A stretch of DNA of 64,000 bases, taken from the NCBI GenBank assembly GCA_029783825.1, contig JAREIK010002053.1, forward strand, positions 429,797-493,796, read 5' to 3'. The notes under the pieces were generated by a model that saw only the letters and a list, made by a program, of their open reading frames with translations, was not told the origin of the DNA and did no database searches. This DNA is from Sapria himalayana. Taxonomy: Eukaryota > Streptophyta > Magnoliopsida > Malpighiales > Rafflesiaceae. The first letter of the stretch is position 1. Each line of letters begins with the position of its first letter. A program made the position numbers and the translations under genes. Positions 1 through 13,589 of the stretch are shown one piece after another.

Positions 1-900
1 TTAAGGAATGTTATATCATTTGAGAAAAAAGATTTTTTTGTAATTATTTTAAGAACATATATAAGAAGGTTTTATTTTTGACCTTTCTTATTCTTGGAAT
101 ATTGTAATTATTAATATGTGAAACCATTTATATTCATTAATCCTTCTCATCCAATATTGTGGTGAAAGTATGAAGCTCTATTCTCACTCATGCACAGGCT
201 AAGAAATTATCTCATTTCCATTTCTTCCTTCCACCTCCACAGCTTAACCATGAAAGTTGTCCCTTGAATGTGGTACTAATTTCTTAAATTATATATCTGA
301 TTTTTAGATTAATTTGCCCATTTATATAAAATTAATTGGTAAGTTTGTATTCTTCATATCTAATGGGATTCATATCATATCATTTTGATATCACTGAAAA
401 TTAAGATCCTAGATTATCCTAGCTAGTGTATTCAAACTTAGAGGCATGTCTATATACTTAAATATCAATTATCAAAGAGGGGATACGAGTTATCTAATCA
501 TTTTTGCTAGGCATATTAGTTTTAAATCTTACTTTTCTACTAAATTTGAAGAAGCATTCACAATATCTATGTGAAATTAAAAGAGCTTAAGATGTTCCAT
601 GATGACTTTGTTATATCTTTGAGTAAAGCAATGAGTGTTTGGCTAGGTTAGAAAAAATATATATTGAAATAAATGAAAATGTTGAAGAAAAGAAAGTTGG
701 TCTAGAGAAAGAAAAATGACATAAAAAATAATTGATGAAAAAAAAAGTTTAAATGAAAATTAGTCAACAAATAAAATGAAAAAAAATATTGAAAATGAAA
801 AGAAAATTTTTTGTGTTTCAAAAAAGTTTTCACATATTATAAATTATGTCTTTTATCAAAACATGTATTATGTGTTTTTTTAAAATGACCCTATCCTATA
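1..900. other. AT-rich stretch, no gene seen
   Basis: This stretch is AT-rich with poly-A and poly-T runs. I see no coding similarity, RNA gene or terminal repeat in it. The base composition shifts to a more balanced, purine/pyrimidine-block style at about 900, which I use as the approximate left edge of the mitochondrial-like insertion. Confidence 0.5.
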
Positions 901-3900
901 GTGCATATTTCTAGATGAAAGAGTCCTAAGAGCACGACATTAGTGGTCTTAATTTAGGAAGTATTTCCGACTGTAGCACTTTTTCACTCACAACAAGACA
1001 AAGAAGCTAAGCGCTCACAACTGAAGAGCCTAAACTTGTTGCACTTGTGGTGTGTAGGTCTTCTTTATTTTTCAAATCAAGGGATGGAAGAATAGAATCA
1101 AGAGATGAGGGAGGTAGAGAAGGTTCAATGTGCTCACAAAAAAATGAATGGAAAGAGAAATAAAAAGAAACTCACTTCCTTCTACGAAAGGAGAGCTCGA
1201 AAAGAACTCTAACCGAGTGGCTCATCGTGAGACATTGTTGGCATGCCTCCAAGAAGGTTGATAAGAGGGAAACTAGGAGACCACGTTCCAACATTTTTTT
1301 GCTAAAGAGAGATCAGTTCTAACGTCGAAATGCCTCTTTCTTTTTATCTGGCATCACAGCCTATTCATTCTTCTTTCTTCCTATGGCAAAGCTTCATCAT
1401 TCAAGCTAGTCAAAGTAGAGCTTATGCATTAAAAACTCAGAGAAGTTGGCAATTAGACTCCCATTATTGAATCGCCAGCCAAGCAAGGGTACCGGTTTAA
1501 TTTAAAACAAAAGACCTATTTTTATTCTCCAGCTTCGACCACCTAGTAAATCAAAATCCAATTCATCTTATTTCTATAGGCTTTAAAGTTTCTTCTATAG
1601 CTACCCTTACCCTAGCTTCTGCTCTTACTAGTATACTACCAACCAATGTGTGGATTTCCTAACAAATGAAGCCTAAAAGCTATAGTCTTTGCTTCTCCAA
1701 AAAATCCTACGTATTAAAGAGTTTCTGCTAATGGTAGACTATTCAGGAGTGGCCGACATAGTTTTTTGTTTTTTTTTCCTTTTCCCTATGAGGAAGTCCT
1801 TTTCCTTTCAGCATACTCCACACCATCTCCACAATGGTTCGGTTCTTCCATTCGGCTACCCAATTTTGTTGAGAATTACCTGGAAAAATAATGTGCCATG
1901 TTATTTGAGAATGGTCTCAAAATCATCATAAGTGTATTTAGCAGCATTGTCATAATGAAAGATTGAAATCTATTTATGAAACTGTGTTTGAACCTTTTGG
2001 TTTAGTTATCGAACAATAGAAAGTAGTTCGTAACCTAACTTCATGAGACAAACTCAAGTTTTTCTATAAAAATTATAAATGAAAATGACAAAGTAATGAG
2101 ATACCCGTAGTAGTAGATAGAAGAGCATGGCCTACATATCAAAATGAACCAAATCAAATTGATTATGAAAAGATCAAGTTGGTTGCTTATTTCTCTTACT
2201 TAGCCTAACTTTCTATCGAGAAAACATTGTCTATATTAACTTGAGAGAATTTCTTATATCACAAACATAAATGGTAAGTCATGCTTGAAAGCCAGCATGG
2301 ATGGATTCCTTATACTGTACCATGAGCATGACATTCTCTCCCACTTTAGTAATTAGTCTATCTTATTTTACTACCCACACAACTGTCAAATGCAAAAGGG
2401 TTAAGTGAGATGACTTGACTAAACCAAGCCTACTTTTTTTTTAAATCCTTCTTGAATTCACATTGCCCACTTGCTAACATTGGAGGGCCTAGCAGGGATT
2501 TCAGAAACAAGGCCAGACTCTCCCTCAGGCATAGAAACATGTTGGATAAGAGAAGAAAGGTTGTTGTGGGGTCATGGTGAATTGAGCTCTATTGATCCAT
2601 TGATTTGCACCTATGGGTATAATAAAATTTTTTATTTACAGTCTTGTCAGTCGTGCCCTATACTTTATTTGATTGTGTGCATCCCCTTTATTTTCTAAAT
2701 CGAAAGGGGAAGGATTAAGTGATAATTCCAGTTCTAGTTAAATTCAACTAGCCTTATCTTAAAGTATGACAGATCCAAATGGTAAGGAATAGTATTGGAA
2801 TTGACTTGAAAGCATTAGTGAGATTTTCCTAGCCTTAATTCAAATGGTCATAAAAGAAATTCATATGGGAATTTAGTTAACCATTTCCTTCAAGTGATAA
2901 AGTGAGTTATCTTTCAAGCCAACCCTAATAGAGTTTGAGAGTGGATAGAGATGATGACTGTCCTGAAGATCAGAGCATTATATGCCATGCCTATTCTCTT
3001 TATTATCCTATTCATTTATATTTTCAATATATATTTCAATTTCAAATAGCTAGATTTGATAGTAGTGCTTGCCTGAATGTAATGCATCTAAGATCATATA
3101 TCAGGTAGAGACTAATGTGATCTCTTTCTTATTCAGAAGGCCCCAAGTATGAACAATAAAAACTTTATCAAAAAGGTGTATTCTCACAATAAGCATCTCC
3201 ATCATCACCCAAATCTACTTCTACGTTTCTTGACAAGAGAACGAATCTATGGCCAACCTTGCATGTTCTACACTTTATAAATAGTGCAAATAAGAAGTCT
3301 AAGTAGTCATATCAAAATAGCCTTTTAGCATTCTTACCAAGGTAGGACTACCTATTTTTTATATGCATGATGTGCTGGCTCTAGATCTTCTTTTGGGAAT
3401 GTGTAATAGCCCTATAGAGAATTAACCCTCAGAATCATCCCCGTACACCCTCAATATTCTATCTATCATTCGAAGCCTTCTAATTTCATTTCTTGTGGGT
3501 ATTTGTTTTCCTTGAACCTTCTCTTTCCTTTGTGACTAAACTCGATTGGCCCATGTATCTTAACATGTAAAGAACCTTCATGTTCATGCCCCTCTAGGGT
3601 CACTTCAAAAATGATTTTTATATTGAACACGATTGTTCCTTCTTCAATAAGCTTGGTCTTTTTATTTCCTCAATTAAAGTACTTGAATTGTCTTATCAAC
3701 TTACTTATCAATATAAGACAAATGATCTTTTTGATTGCAACTCCTACATCACACACAGCATTGATTACAACTCCCTTATGACATTCTTGTGATCTCATTC
3801 CTCTCCTAGAAGAAAGAAACTATTGTATTTTATGGTTGTGCTTTAATGATAGATCTTAAGATTGGAGATCTATTCTTTACCAAGCATTAGGTTCATGTTC

Positions 3901-4363
3901 ATATATTCATTCATCACAGCAAACATAGAATTTTAGTCTAAAGGTTACCGCTCGACTTTTACTTAAGGACATGAATCTAATACATTTGAAGATAGAACTT
4001 TATTGTGGTACTGTTATTATTTAAGATAACACAACTTTTCAACTTCATCTTTCCTAGCTATAATTGGTCTTCTTTCTTTACATTATTCGTTTATGAAAAA
4101 GGCATACTAAATAATGGTGATGAAAGTTGGTGGGATTGGCTGTCTCCTTTTACAAGTATGGAACTTAGTGAAGTAGAATCGCAAGTCATGCTGCTTGCTT
4201 GACTTGATGATCTAAGACCATCCTAAATGCCTTAATTAGCGATAGTAAGTAGGATGAGTCAGTTAATATTATATATAAGAAAGGGCTTAGGAGAAAGAAT
4301 ATATATTTAGTATGGCCGATTCACTAGGTTCTACTACTACAAGGCTCAATCATAGTCAAAAAA

Positions 4364-4440
4364 GAGTTTTAACTTGACTAAGAAGGAACCCTAGCTAGTT
4401 GATTAACACATGCAAGTCGAATGGGGAGCAAGAAAACAAA
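4364..4440 (+). pseudogene. rrn18: Mitochondrial 18S rRNA 5'-end fragment
   Basis: The segment follows the conserved 5' start of bacterial/mitochondrial small-subunit rRNA. A degenerate GAGTTTGATCCTGGCTCAG-like run leads into AGAAGGAACCCTAGCTAG and then TTAACACATGCAAGTCGAA, which is nearly invariant in SSU rRNA. Similarity fades after about 4440, so only some 75 bases of a roughly 1.9-kb gene remain. Substitutions in the universal 27F-type site show that it is dead. Confidence 0.65.
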
Positions 4441-4504
4441 AGTGCACACTAGCAAACTTTGGCTTTCGAGTCTACATTTGCTAGGTAGAAAAAGAGGGAT
4501 AAAA

Positions 4505-4579
4505 AGTTAGGTAGAGTAATTGGTCAAACTAATCATGCTCGCGACTTGAAGATTGTAGGTTCGAATCTTACCCCCACCT
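4505..4579 (+). pseudogene. trnfM: Mitochondrial-type initiator tRNA-Met relic
   Basis: Base by base it follows the plant mitochondrial (bacterial-like) trnfM: TAGAGTAATTGGTCAAACTA for the D-arm region, an anticodon arm reading GCTCGCGACTTGAAG, a variable loop, and the T-arm GTAGGTTCGAATCTTAC ending CCACCT. The anticodon position reads CGC instead of CAT, one base is inserted in the D loop, and the acceptor 5' strand (AGTTAGG) no longer pairs well with the 3' strand. It therefore cannot act as an initiator tRNA. It supports the mitochondrial origin of the surrounding block. Confidence 0.7.
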
Positions 4580-7500
4580 AATCATTTGAGATGCATTTTT
4601 AGTATCGTATATGTGGTATTGGACATGCTCAAAATCTCTTTCTTCTTTATTCTTTTATCTTTTCTTTATCATGATGACCATTCCTGATTATCTCCTAATT
4701 ATAAGCAATGATGGACAATTCTTTTCAACTTCCTAACCACTTGTTTTTATCTTCTTTTTGATCAATTGAGATTTATTTATTATTTTATGTCTTTAGGTTC
4801 CCAAGTCTACCTCCATTTGGGGGGTAGTCTTTTTATTTCTCATCAAAATAGGCTACTCCAAGGCATGAGTATTTTTTATTGTCCTTTGGAAGTAGAAGGG
4901 CAAGCAAAAGTTTGATATAAAGGGTAGAGGGAGGAAAGCCAATGGAAACCCTCGATACTAGCACTGAGATGCGATATAGGCACGATGACTTGGGCTTGCT
5001 TTCGTAATTTTGATTTTCTATTTTTATTCAACATAGATGATGAGCTCGCCAAAAGAGAGAGAAAGTTGCTTGCTTTTGGTCATCTATCATGCATTGGAGT
5101 GTATGAATCCATTCTGCCTTCTCCAATTATCCTTCAATGGTTCAGCGAATGAAAAGTCAGAGAATGGATGACTGGGGCATGATTCACTTGGTGTTCAGCC
5201 TAAGCACAAAAAAAAATTACTTCTAGACCTAGATAAATATAGTCATGTACTTTTGAAAAGATCCTATATAAGCACAACTTGACCTTCTTCTCACTATCCA
5301 AGGTTAACATACTCGTAAGATGTAGGCAAGCAAGAGCTTTCTTTTTTCTCTTTCATGATGCCTTTCACCTCAATACCAATCATCTTCAAAAGTTGCTTGG
5401 GACATCCTCTGAATATATCAGTATACTTTTTCTTGCTACAGAAGAGGGATCTTAAGTAGGATAGAATCTTCTTCCATGATTAGAGTTATGTCATATGACC
5501 TGAAAGTAAAAATTAGTATGCATGGTCCAAAAAGTGGAGCATAGCTCTAAACATAGAAACATCAATGAGTGAGAACATAAGATAGGCTCTTTTGGTTGTA
5601 TCTTTGAACAAACACTTCTTTTTATACTAAGACAAGTTAAACCACAACATTGGCAACCTCCCTCAAACCCTTTTGTCAGTCCCTAATCTAGTTGCTTGCC
5701 TTGGAGCCTACTTTTCACAACCTATTCCTCATATCAGATATTCCCATTATTGAAGTAATGTAATTACTACATGCATATAGTTTGAGATCTATTTCAGCCA
5801 GTGGGATACTTGTAGTTGGAGGACTTTATCATATGATATCTTTTCCAGTTCAAAGTTGCTCCTCTTTTCATTACAATTCAAAGGCCAATCTACTTCTTAA
5901 TTTTCTTTCATTCCATCCTTTCTTTCAAGAGTGAACCCATCTAGTTACAGTCTAGTAGTCCCCTTTCATGTACACAAAGAACATTATCAAGCCTTGACTT
6001 TCTCTGAGTGGTGTAATAAAGTTAGTATCATCATCTATTATAGTAGTAGTCGTCCCTTCCAGCAGTGCCCTTTCCCCAGATCCAGTTACAATTTGAGTTG
6101 CTTTTTAAAAAAGGATTCCTTCCACATTCTACTTCAATATCTAAGGCCTTTCTAAGCCTATGCTAAGGTACCCCTATCCATTTGCTTAAGGTCAATCTCT
6201 CCAGAAAGTTCCAATCATTCTCAATATGAATCAATAGGGTCCAGATAAGATAGGCCACCCAATATGGGAGTAGGAATGAATACTACTACTATAATATTTC
6301 TTTTCATGTTTGTGTTGTGCTTTCTTTTCCCGAAATCATCCACCTCCTTGAGAGTATTGGTCCAGTCAAAGTCTATTTCTTAGTCCTCTATTCGTGTAAA
6401 AAGGAAGATCTAAAGTGTTATTCATGGACCCTACTTTTTCAGCTTCATCTGAAGCTTATTCTTTCCATTCACCTCCTTATGGCCTATGAAAGTGAAAGGC
6501 GTGACAAGCACTAAGAAAGAAACTCTCTAAGTAAAAGGAAAATGACACATTCATCACACTAACTTGAATAAAAGACAAGTTTCCCACCTGGTTTTACCTC
6601 TTTTTTGCTATCTTTTTGGATTGCACCATTTCTCATTATTGTGTTGCATCACACTGATTGAAATCATATAAAGATTTTCCACTATCTATGTCAATACTTG
6701 AAATGAAACTAACACCGCTAATGAAGAAGAACATGAAACACCTTCAAACCTTTGATGTCAATAAAAAGAATAAACTGAAGGTGTGACTAAATATAGAGTT
6801 ATCTTTTCCAATCAGTTTGAGAGGTTACCAGGGGTAGATATATAATAGGGTATTCTCCACACTCTTTCCTTTCCTAGTGCTCTTTTGGAAAATCGAGGCC
6901 TTTTAGGATCTAGGCGCATATAAATAGTGGTATTAAAATTTTTAGATTCTGATCCTTTGGTTTTTTGGTGTACTTCTTCAGTCGAGAGGTTGACCCAAGA
7001 GTGACATGTCCGATTTGTTGTTGGCCGAGCGAGTGGTATGGTTATTTCCACCCATAATTAGAATGCAATCGAGAATTTAATTTCTTTTTCTTCTAGCATC
7101 CAACCATACTTTTGCCTCTTGGTAAGATGATCAGTTCCCATGTTTCATTCTTTTTTATAGACTCCATTTTTTCTATTATAGCTTTGTTACCAAAAAAAAG
7201 AGTATAGATAAGTAGATACCCACCCAGTAGAAGACTGAGTTGGCTTATAAGCCTGCCATTCTGTTATCATAAGGTAGATCTTTATATGAAAATTGAATAT
7301 CCGATGAACCTGTATTTATGTTCCAGAAGCTCTCTTTCTGATAAAATAGGAAATGATTTGATGACTTAGCCCATAGCTTTCCACTTTACTAATTAAAGTG
7401 AGTTTCATAGTTTCATACTACCAAAAAAGAGTAACTCATGAAAGGGGAAAACTCTATAATCCTTCTTGATTCTTTGTTCCAATCTAGCTGTTAATCGGAT

Positions 7501-9299
7501 GCCTTATTGAATGCCCTTCGTTTACTGCTTCGGATGAGGATGAGATAGCTAAGAGCTGAGACTTAGGTAGTGTTTGAAAGCTTTTTAGAGGCCTAGTTTC
7601 TTGTTTGAAAGGAGATCTTTTTCTTGAAAGAAAATAAGGAATTACTAATTTATTTATGGTCCAGAAGCTCGAGAACGTCAAGAATGAGAGGTGAAAAAGA
7701 AGTTCCACGAGCACCCCTGAGGCAGTCAAGGAGACAAGAAAGAGTAAATTCTAATTAGGCAAATTTTGCATTGACTCCATAATCTAAGTGAAAGGTAAGT
7801 TAAAGATGGGGATGTTTATTCATTAATCTGGCCTATGAGTATTTGATTGAAAGGCTACTTCCGTAATGAGATATTAAAGTCATTATTTCAGGGAAATCAC
7901 AATCAATAGAAAGAAATGACCACCACGAATCCCACTCTTAATGAGCTGAAGAGAAGTGCATGAATTGGTAGAGCAGCCATTGGTCAAAAAGTTGCGTAGA
8001 CTTTAGACCCACTTTGCTTTCATAATTTAACCTTGATGTTACACTAATGAATTCAACTTCAGCTTTGCACATAATCTATTCCTAAAGTTAGTGGTCTTCA
8101 ATCATAAACTCTCTCTCCCTCTCTTCCAGTGTGACTATAAATACATATTGACAACCTCTCCATTATCACCATCTGATCTCTCTTGCTAACACAGTAGAAC
8201 CTAGTGTGGTTAGCCCTAATTGTATTCGGAAAAAGAAGCTAACACTCATTCACATAGTTTCATCCTTCTAAGCTCTGGGCCTTTTGATCATCTAACGTAA
8301 AAGGTGGCCAACCATTCATCAAGGCTCAGGAATCCGCTGGACATCTCATTGGTGGGATTGGATACCTGCATCCGATTGAAGTTCCATTAGAGTGCTTTTC
8401 TGAGTCACTTCATGCAAGGCATTACTTAAGACCAACGGGTGACACAATAGGTGCACGATCGACTTTTCACGCTCCATCCTTCACCCATTCGCCTATCATC
8501 TTGAAATAAAAACATTGATTCATCTTCATTATGCTCAATAGCTCCAACATGCCCTAAAGTCTCTTGCCACCTCAAACTCTACCAAGAAAGCATTGCTTTA
8601 TGTTTGATCCTATGTGCTTAGAGAATGCTACGCATTCTCCACTTTCAGACTTCGTAAAGAGAGGATGTGTTTTTTTTTTGATTTTATCTCTCATTTACAA
8701 AGGGAAGAGAGTGAGATTTTCCCCAGCTACCACTATCAATGTGAAACAAAAAAAGCTGCCACCTTTGGCCTTTGGAGAGAAGGAGAAAACATCCTTCATA
8801 CAAGACTTTTTGCTTCATATGCCCTTACTATTAAAGGGCCTATTGACCACTATGCCGTTGGTCTAGGAGAGAAGAAAGTTACATTTCTTTGATCAATTTT
8901 TTGGGTAGGGAAAAGAATGAAAAAAGTTCAAGGATGGTAGTCATGGTAGGTTTGAGAATCTGACACAGTGGAGCAAACTCCTCTATGATGTTGCATTTCC
9001 AATGGCGGTGAAACCCTCGATCTATCATAATATATTGATTTGATACATTGATATAGGTGGTGCAACTGCACCTTTAACAATGACAACTGATCCAGATGGC
9101 TGATGAGAGCAATCTCACCATTAGGGGTGTGTGGCCAGAGTTCCATTTTCTAGAAATAGAGTTGTTAATTACAATCGATATGAGTCTCAAAGCCCAATAC
9201 CTTTTAGCATCTATGACTATGTCAATTATCTTTGGAAAACAATGGATGAAAAAAAAATACATTCCAATAAATGGGATGGATAATAAAAAAGGAAAAAGT

Positions 9300-9531
9300 C
9301 TTAGGTAGGCCATTCTCTAATACTTGCAAATAAAAATTTAGCTTTTCTAAAGGGGTTGACAAGATTGGTCTAGTGCTCGCTTACTGGAAAAGAGGGTCAC
9401 TCTAAAATATGGGTTGGATTCTAAGGAGACATTCAGCCCTATTGCTAAGATTACCATGGTTTATTTCCTTGTTTCCATTATTACAGCAAAACTAATACAT
9501 TGTAGTTGATCGGTGTTGTAGGTTGAATGCC
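9300..9531 (+). pseudogene. Ty1-copia reverse transcriptase scrap
   Basis: Translation around 9402-9480 on the + strand gives GLDSKETFSPIAKITMV, the conserved copia motif usually seen as (G/Y)(I/L)DYxETFAPVAKxxTVR. The preceding bases partly fit the usual KARLVAKG lead-in. Only some 60-70 residues of a roughly 1400-residue polyprotein are visible, with frame breaks. It points opposite to the copia pol remains at 10.2-12.3 kb, so it is a separate insertion. Copia scraps of this size are common in plant mitochondrial DNA, so it may have arrived with the NUMT. Confidence 0.6.
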
Positions 9532-10234
9532 TTGTAGCCATTACACACCATCTCATAGTTTTATTAAAAACATACTACATTAAAAAAATTATTCTTTATT
9601 AAAATAAATTGTGTTATAATTTTACATAAAAATCATATTTTAGATAATTTTAAAATCAAAATTTAATACTAGAGAAATCTTGAGTTTAAATATATCTAAA
9701 TATTGTAAACTCAAAAAATAATTTCCAATTCATTCTTAGTATGGCACCTAGTAACTTCGTTTAATATTAGCAGAGAGCCTAAAATATTTTCTAGGCCCAT
9801 AATCAATAAGAGACATCTAGCAAGATCTTCTGATTATACAAACTATATAAATGTGAAATATAATATTATCCTTATGATGGTCCTTTTGTCACATTATGAC
9901 ATAATTCAATATAATATATGATAAAAAAATACTATATCCAATCATACTCTTTTCAAACATTAAAATATGATCTGACTTAATATCACATATTGATAATAAG
10001 AAAATATAATCATCAGGTAGAGTACATACTATTCTTAATTAATTTTTATTCCACCAATGATGAGTGACTAGGGATATCTTGGAATACTATTCAATTTAGC
10101 TTTATCGTTTTACTATTAAGTCATATCTTGACACCCATAGTTAGTATCAACTATCAAAGGAATTAATTATCGAACAAAATAATAGAATAATAAATAAAAT
10201 ATTTCTTATTTAATAAAGTATAAAATGACAATAT
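9532..10234. other. AT-rich spacer, no gene seen
   Basis: Very AT-rich sequence on the 3' side of the minus-strand copia RNase H. It may hold the decayed 3' end and LTR of that element, but I could not find an LTR pair or a polypurine tract. Confidence 0.35.
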
Positions 10235-12260
10235 TTAGATCATTTTTATATAACATATCAATAATAAATTCTTAATTGTACTAGTTTTTGTTTGGAACTT
10301 TGATGTGATCTTGATTAAGGTTACATTGCTATCACAAGATAAGTCAAATAGATTTGAAGTACTATGAACTATTCTCATACTAGCAATTAACTTCTTCATC
10401 CAAATGGGCTCTTTTGCTATATTTGATGCAATTATGCATTCATTTGCAATAGGAGAGCCAATGAAAAAACTTTTCATTAAAATTTTCTAGCTTAATGCAT
10501 CTCCATTCAAACAAAATACAAAACATGACTTTAATCTATAATCATCCTTGTCATATTGAAGCTTACATATATGTATCCATTTACAACTAGTTCATCTTTT
10601 GTACTTTATATTTTAGCATTCATTCTTAGTTCATCTTGAATATTTAAGAATATTCTTTACTATAGTCCAATTACATTCACTAACATCATACAAGTATATT
10701 CTTCTTCAACTAGTTTTCTTCGACACTAGATTTTGTTTATACTTTACCATAATACATTTGACAAAAATCTTTTCTTATAATTTTTCCTTTTGAACCTTTT
10801 AGGACCTTGTCTATGTATGTATATTAACTTATCAAATTATCATTTTAGATTTATCTTTATAGATATTTATTCCTAAAACATAGGTCGTATAGCCTATGTC
10901 TTTAATTAAGCAATAATTTCTTAACTAAAATTTACATCTACAAAGTAAATGTATCATATTCTATAAGTAAGGTTACATCATCATAAAGTGCAATGAAGGG
11001 CATCATAATCCCATTATCCTTCTTGTAAACACAAGGCTTATCATTATTTTTTATAAAGTCAATACCTTAATTATTCCATCACAATAAAGATTTTAGATTT
11101 GATATGTCTACTTCAATCCTTGAAAAAATATTTGAAGGTCTTAAAACTTTTTAGAATACTTTAGATCGACAAAACACTTTGGTAGTATAGCATACACATC
11201 CTCTAGTTGGTTTCTATTAAGAAATATTAGTTTGACATATATTTTTCAAAAATTAATCATAATTTGGACAATGACAACAATACTCTTCATAGATTTAAGC
11301 ATATCAAATGGTGAATAAGTTTGATCATAGTCAATATCATGAGTTTGATTGTAATATTTTGCAATGAATCATACTTTAAATGAATGCATATCACCATCTA
11401 TGTCAGTTTTCATTTTGAAAATGTACTTGCACTTGTGGTATTTAAATGTTTAGGTGGGTCAATCAAGTTCCAAACTTGACTATCATGTATGAATTGTATC
11501 TTAGATTGTTATTCTTTGCAACTAGAGTAGACACATCCTCCTAGTAGTATATGTGTTCATCATGATCTATAAGGATCATATCATAACTACCAATGACAAA
11601 AAAAAAATATCTTTCGGCATTCTCATGTATTCTACCAAGCCTTCTTTAATCTTGTGTTGTGTGTAAATTTTCAAAAAATGCTTGTGATACCAATTTAGCT
11701 TAAATATTCAGATTAATGATAATTATTTAAGGTAGCCTGAGTATTTTCAAAATGAGATATACATCCACTAATTTCTTTGGATATGAATGTTTTTGCTAAG
11801 ATATTACTATTTTGATCAACAAATACTTTGTTCTCATAAAAAGTATGGAAGTAATATCCTCTTCTTTCTTTAGAGTATGTCATGAGTCACATAAATTGAG
11901 ACACATCCTAGCCCATATCCCATTTAATATTTTTTGAAATGCCTTTGATGATACATATTTAAGTACCAGTAGTCTCTAAAGCACAACCCTAAAATGATAT
12001 TTGAAGATTTGGTTGACTCATGATGGATCAAATCATATCTAATAAAATCTAAATTTTTTTCATTTAGAAATACCATTTTGTTGATGTATTCTTGATGAAG
12101 TTAATTGTGCAATTATTATATAATTTAGTAGGTTGTGAATAAATTGTTGGCTTTCATATTGATAACCATAATCTATTAGAAGTATTTTAATACTTTTGTC
12201 AAATTGACCTTGCACCTTATACTCGAGTGGAAAAGTATCATGATATTATAAATACTTTTG
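10235..12260 (-). pseudogene. Ty1-copia pol remnant (integrase, RT, RNase H)
   Basis: Read on the minus strand the domains come in copia order. Integrase lies at about 12,240-11,780, with IIAQLTSSRIHQQNGIS matching the family's GIVxQLTPPGTPQxNGVSER and ENKVFVDQN-like text near its end. RT is at about 11,440-10,930, with KYIFKMKTDIDGD, IDYDQTYSP and LEDVYAIPKCFVDLKYSKK, then DKPCVYKKDNG before a damaged catalytic loop reading LYDDV instead of LYVDDI. RNase H is at 10,477-10,235, with NECIIASNIAKEPIWMKK matching AEYIAxxxAxKExxWMKK. Stops and frameshifts are frequent and no long frame survives. The element would have encoded the protease-integrase-RT-RNase H part of the polyprotein. It is old and inactive; no LTRs were recognised. 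Confidence 0.8.
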
Positions 12261-13500
12261 TCATATTGACAAATTTTCAAAAGATTAATTTTTATTTTTC
12301 ATCTGGTAAATGTTGTCCTAAATTTTAAAATCATTAGTAAGGGTGATGAAATTTAGATAATTTCTTTACCTTTCAAACTTAGTGGTCTACATACTTTAAT
12401 AGTATAAGGTGTAATAAGTTATCAATTCTTTCACTTTGACATGGAAAAACTATTTTAGTCATTTGGCTTCATAACATAACTAACATGCTTCATAAGATTT
12501 AAAATCAAATAAATGCCGAAGTCTATCCTATTGGAGTTTGAAATTGTAAATCTCATTTATATGTCTCAAATGATAATGTTAAAAATAAGATGTATTTAAA
12601 TCATATGATTTAAACCTTTTGGTGTTAGAAATATATAGTTTATCTTTGAGTTTTAATTATCATAGTTTAGTACATATAGACTATATAACAATGAAGCATC
12701 CCCACAAACGATAATATCACGATAAATGAAGTAATATTATCATTAATAATAAAAGTAAATCCAATTATATGCACATAATAAATGAAAATTATATTCCTAC
12801 TCATAGTAGGATATTAATAATAATTTTCTAAATCCAAAAAAAAACTGAAAATTATAGAGATAAAGAGTAAGTTCCTATCACAAAAATTAAATTCTTATAA
12901 ATATGTTTATATATCTATATATATTTATTTATACTTATATGTCTATTTTTATTTATATATTTATGTATATATAAGTATTTTGATTTGTTTCTCACATGAT
13001 AATAACCTTATGACTATGTTGTTTGTTGTAGATTTGGCAATGCATAGGGCATGAGTTTTAATCTCACATTACCACTTATATAGTATTAATTAAAATTTTA
13101 AAACTATCTTTTAAGAAATTATGATTTCCAAATTTAGAATTGTTGTTTCTTGGGTTTACAATAATAGTTTCCAAATTAATTAAATCAAATTTTATTTTAT
13201 TTTTCAAAATTTTAGAGGGCAAAATTAGGTTGGTTAATTTTAGTACACCAAAATCTAATAATTTTGAATTTGGTATTTTATTTAATTATCAAAAATTTGG
13301 TACACTAAAACACAAATATTTTATGTTTGGTGATTTAAAATATAAATTTGAGAAATATTTGTCCATTTGCCAATGGAATAATCATGAATAATGGTTCTCC
13401 TCTTATTTTGCTAGTAGGCCAAACTTGAACAATCATCATAAATAAATTGATTTTAAAATTTTTTTTATTGTTTACAAAAATTGTATTTTAAAAAAATAAT
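12261..13500. other. AT-rich stretch between copia pol and the hAT-like island
   Basis: Very AT-rich with poly-A runs. A weak B-box-like GAGTTTTAATC occurs near 13,051. The + strand frame at 13140-13391 has no recognisable similarity. It may contain decayed copia sequence linking the pol part at 10.2-12.3 kb with the gag part at 15.1-16.5 kb, but I cannot show it. Confidence 0.3.
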
Positions 13501-13526
13501 GTTAGATTTTAACTTTTAAGGATACC

Positions 13527-13586
13527 TTATGTTTGGATACTCCAACTAGAAAATATTTATGTTTGGATAATCCAACTAGATAATAT
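13527..13586 (+). repeat. Two-copy ~30-bp tandem repeat
   Basis: A unit of about 30 bases starting TATGTTTGGATA and containing TCCAACTAGA is repeated twice head to tail, followed by a third TATGTTTCGGG start where the GC-rich island begins. It marks the left side of the truncated hAT-like element. Confidence 0.6.
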
Positions 13587-13589
13587 TTA

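Larger units (their letters stand above)
900..9530. other. Decayed mitochondrial DNA insertion (NUMT), approximate limits
   Basis: The texture changes here to the balanced, GAAAG/CTTTC-rich style of plant mitochondrial spacers, and two mitochondrial RNA gene relics lie inside: an rrn18 5'-end fragment (about 4364-4440) and a trnfM relic (4505-4579). Neither is intact. The remaining sequence has only short open frames (under about 100 codons) that I cannot match to known mitochondrial proteins, for example the overlapping frames at 8564-8866 and 8614-8892. The limits are estimated from composition only. It could be several joined mitochondrial pieces rather than one, because the order rrn18 fragment then trnfM differs from the cereal order trnfM-rrn18. 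Mitochondrial origin of the whole stretch is inference from the two RNA relics. Confidence 0.5.

Noticed and set aside
7961..8010. GAATTGGTAGAGCAGCCATTGGTCA as a tRNA
   Set aside because: It resembles a D-arm only; no T-arm or acceptor stem follows at the right distance.
8564..8892. Two overlapping + strand frames (100 and 92 codons) as a mitochondrial gene
   Set aside because: They look protein-like and lie in the mitochondrial-like block, but I could not match them to any known mitochondrial protein, so no gene is called.
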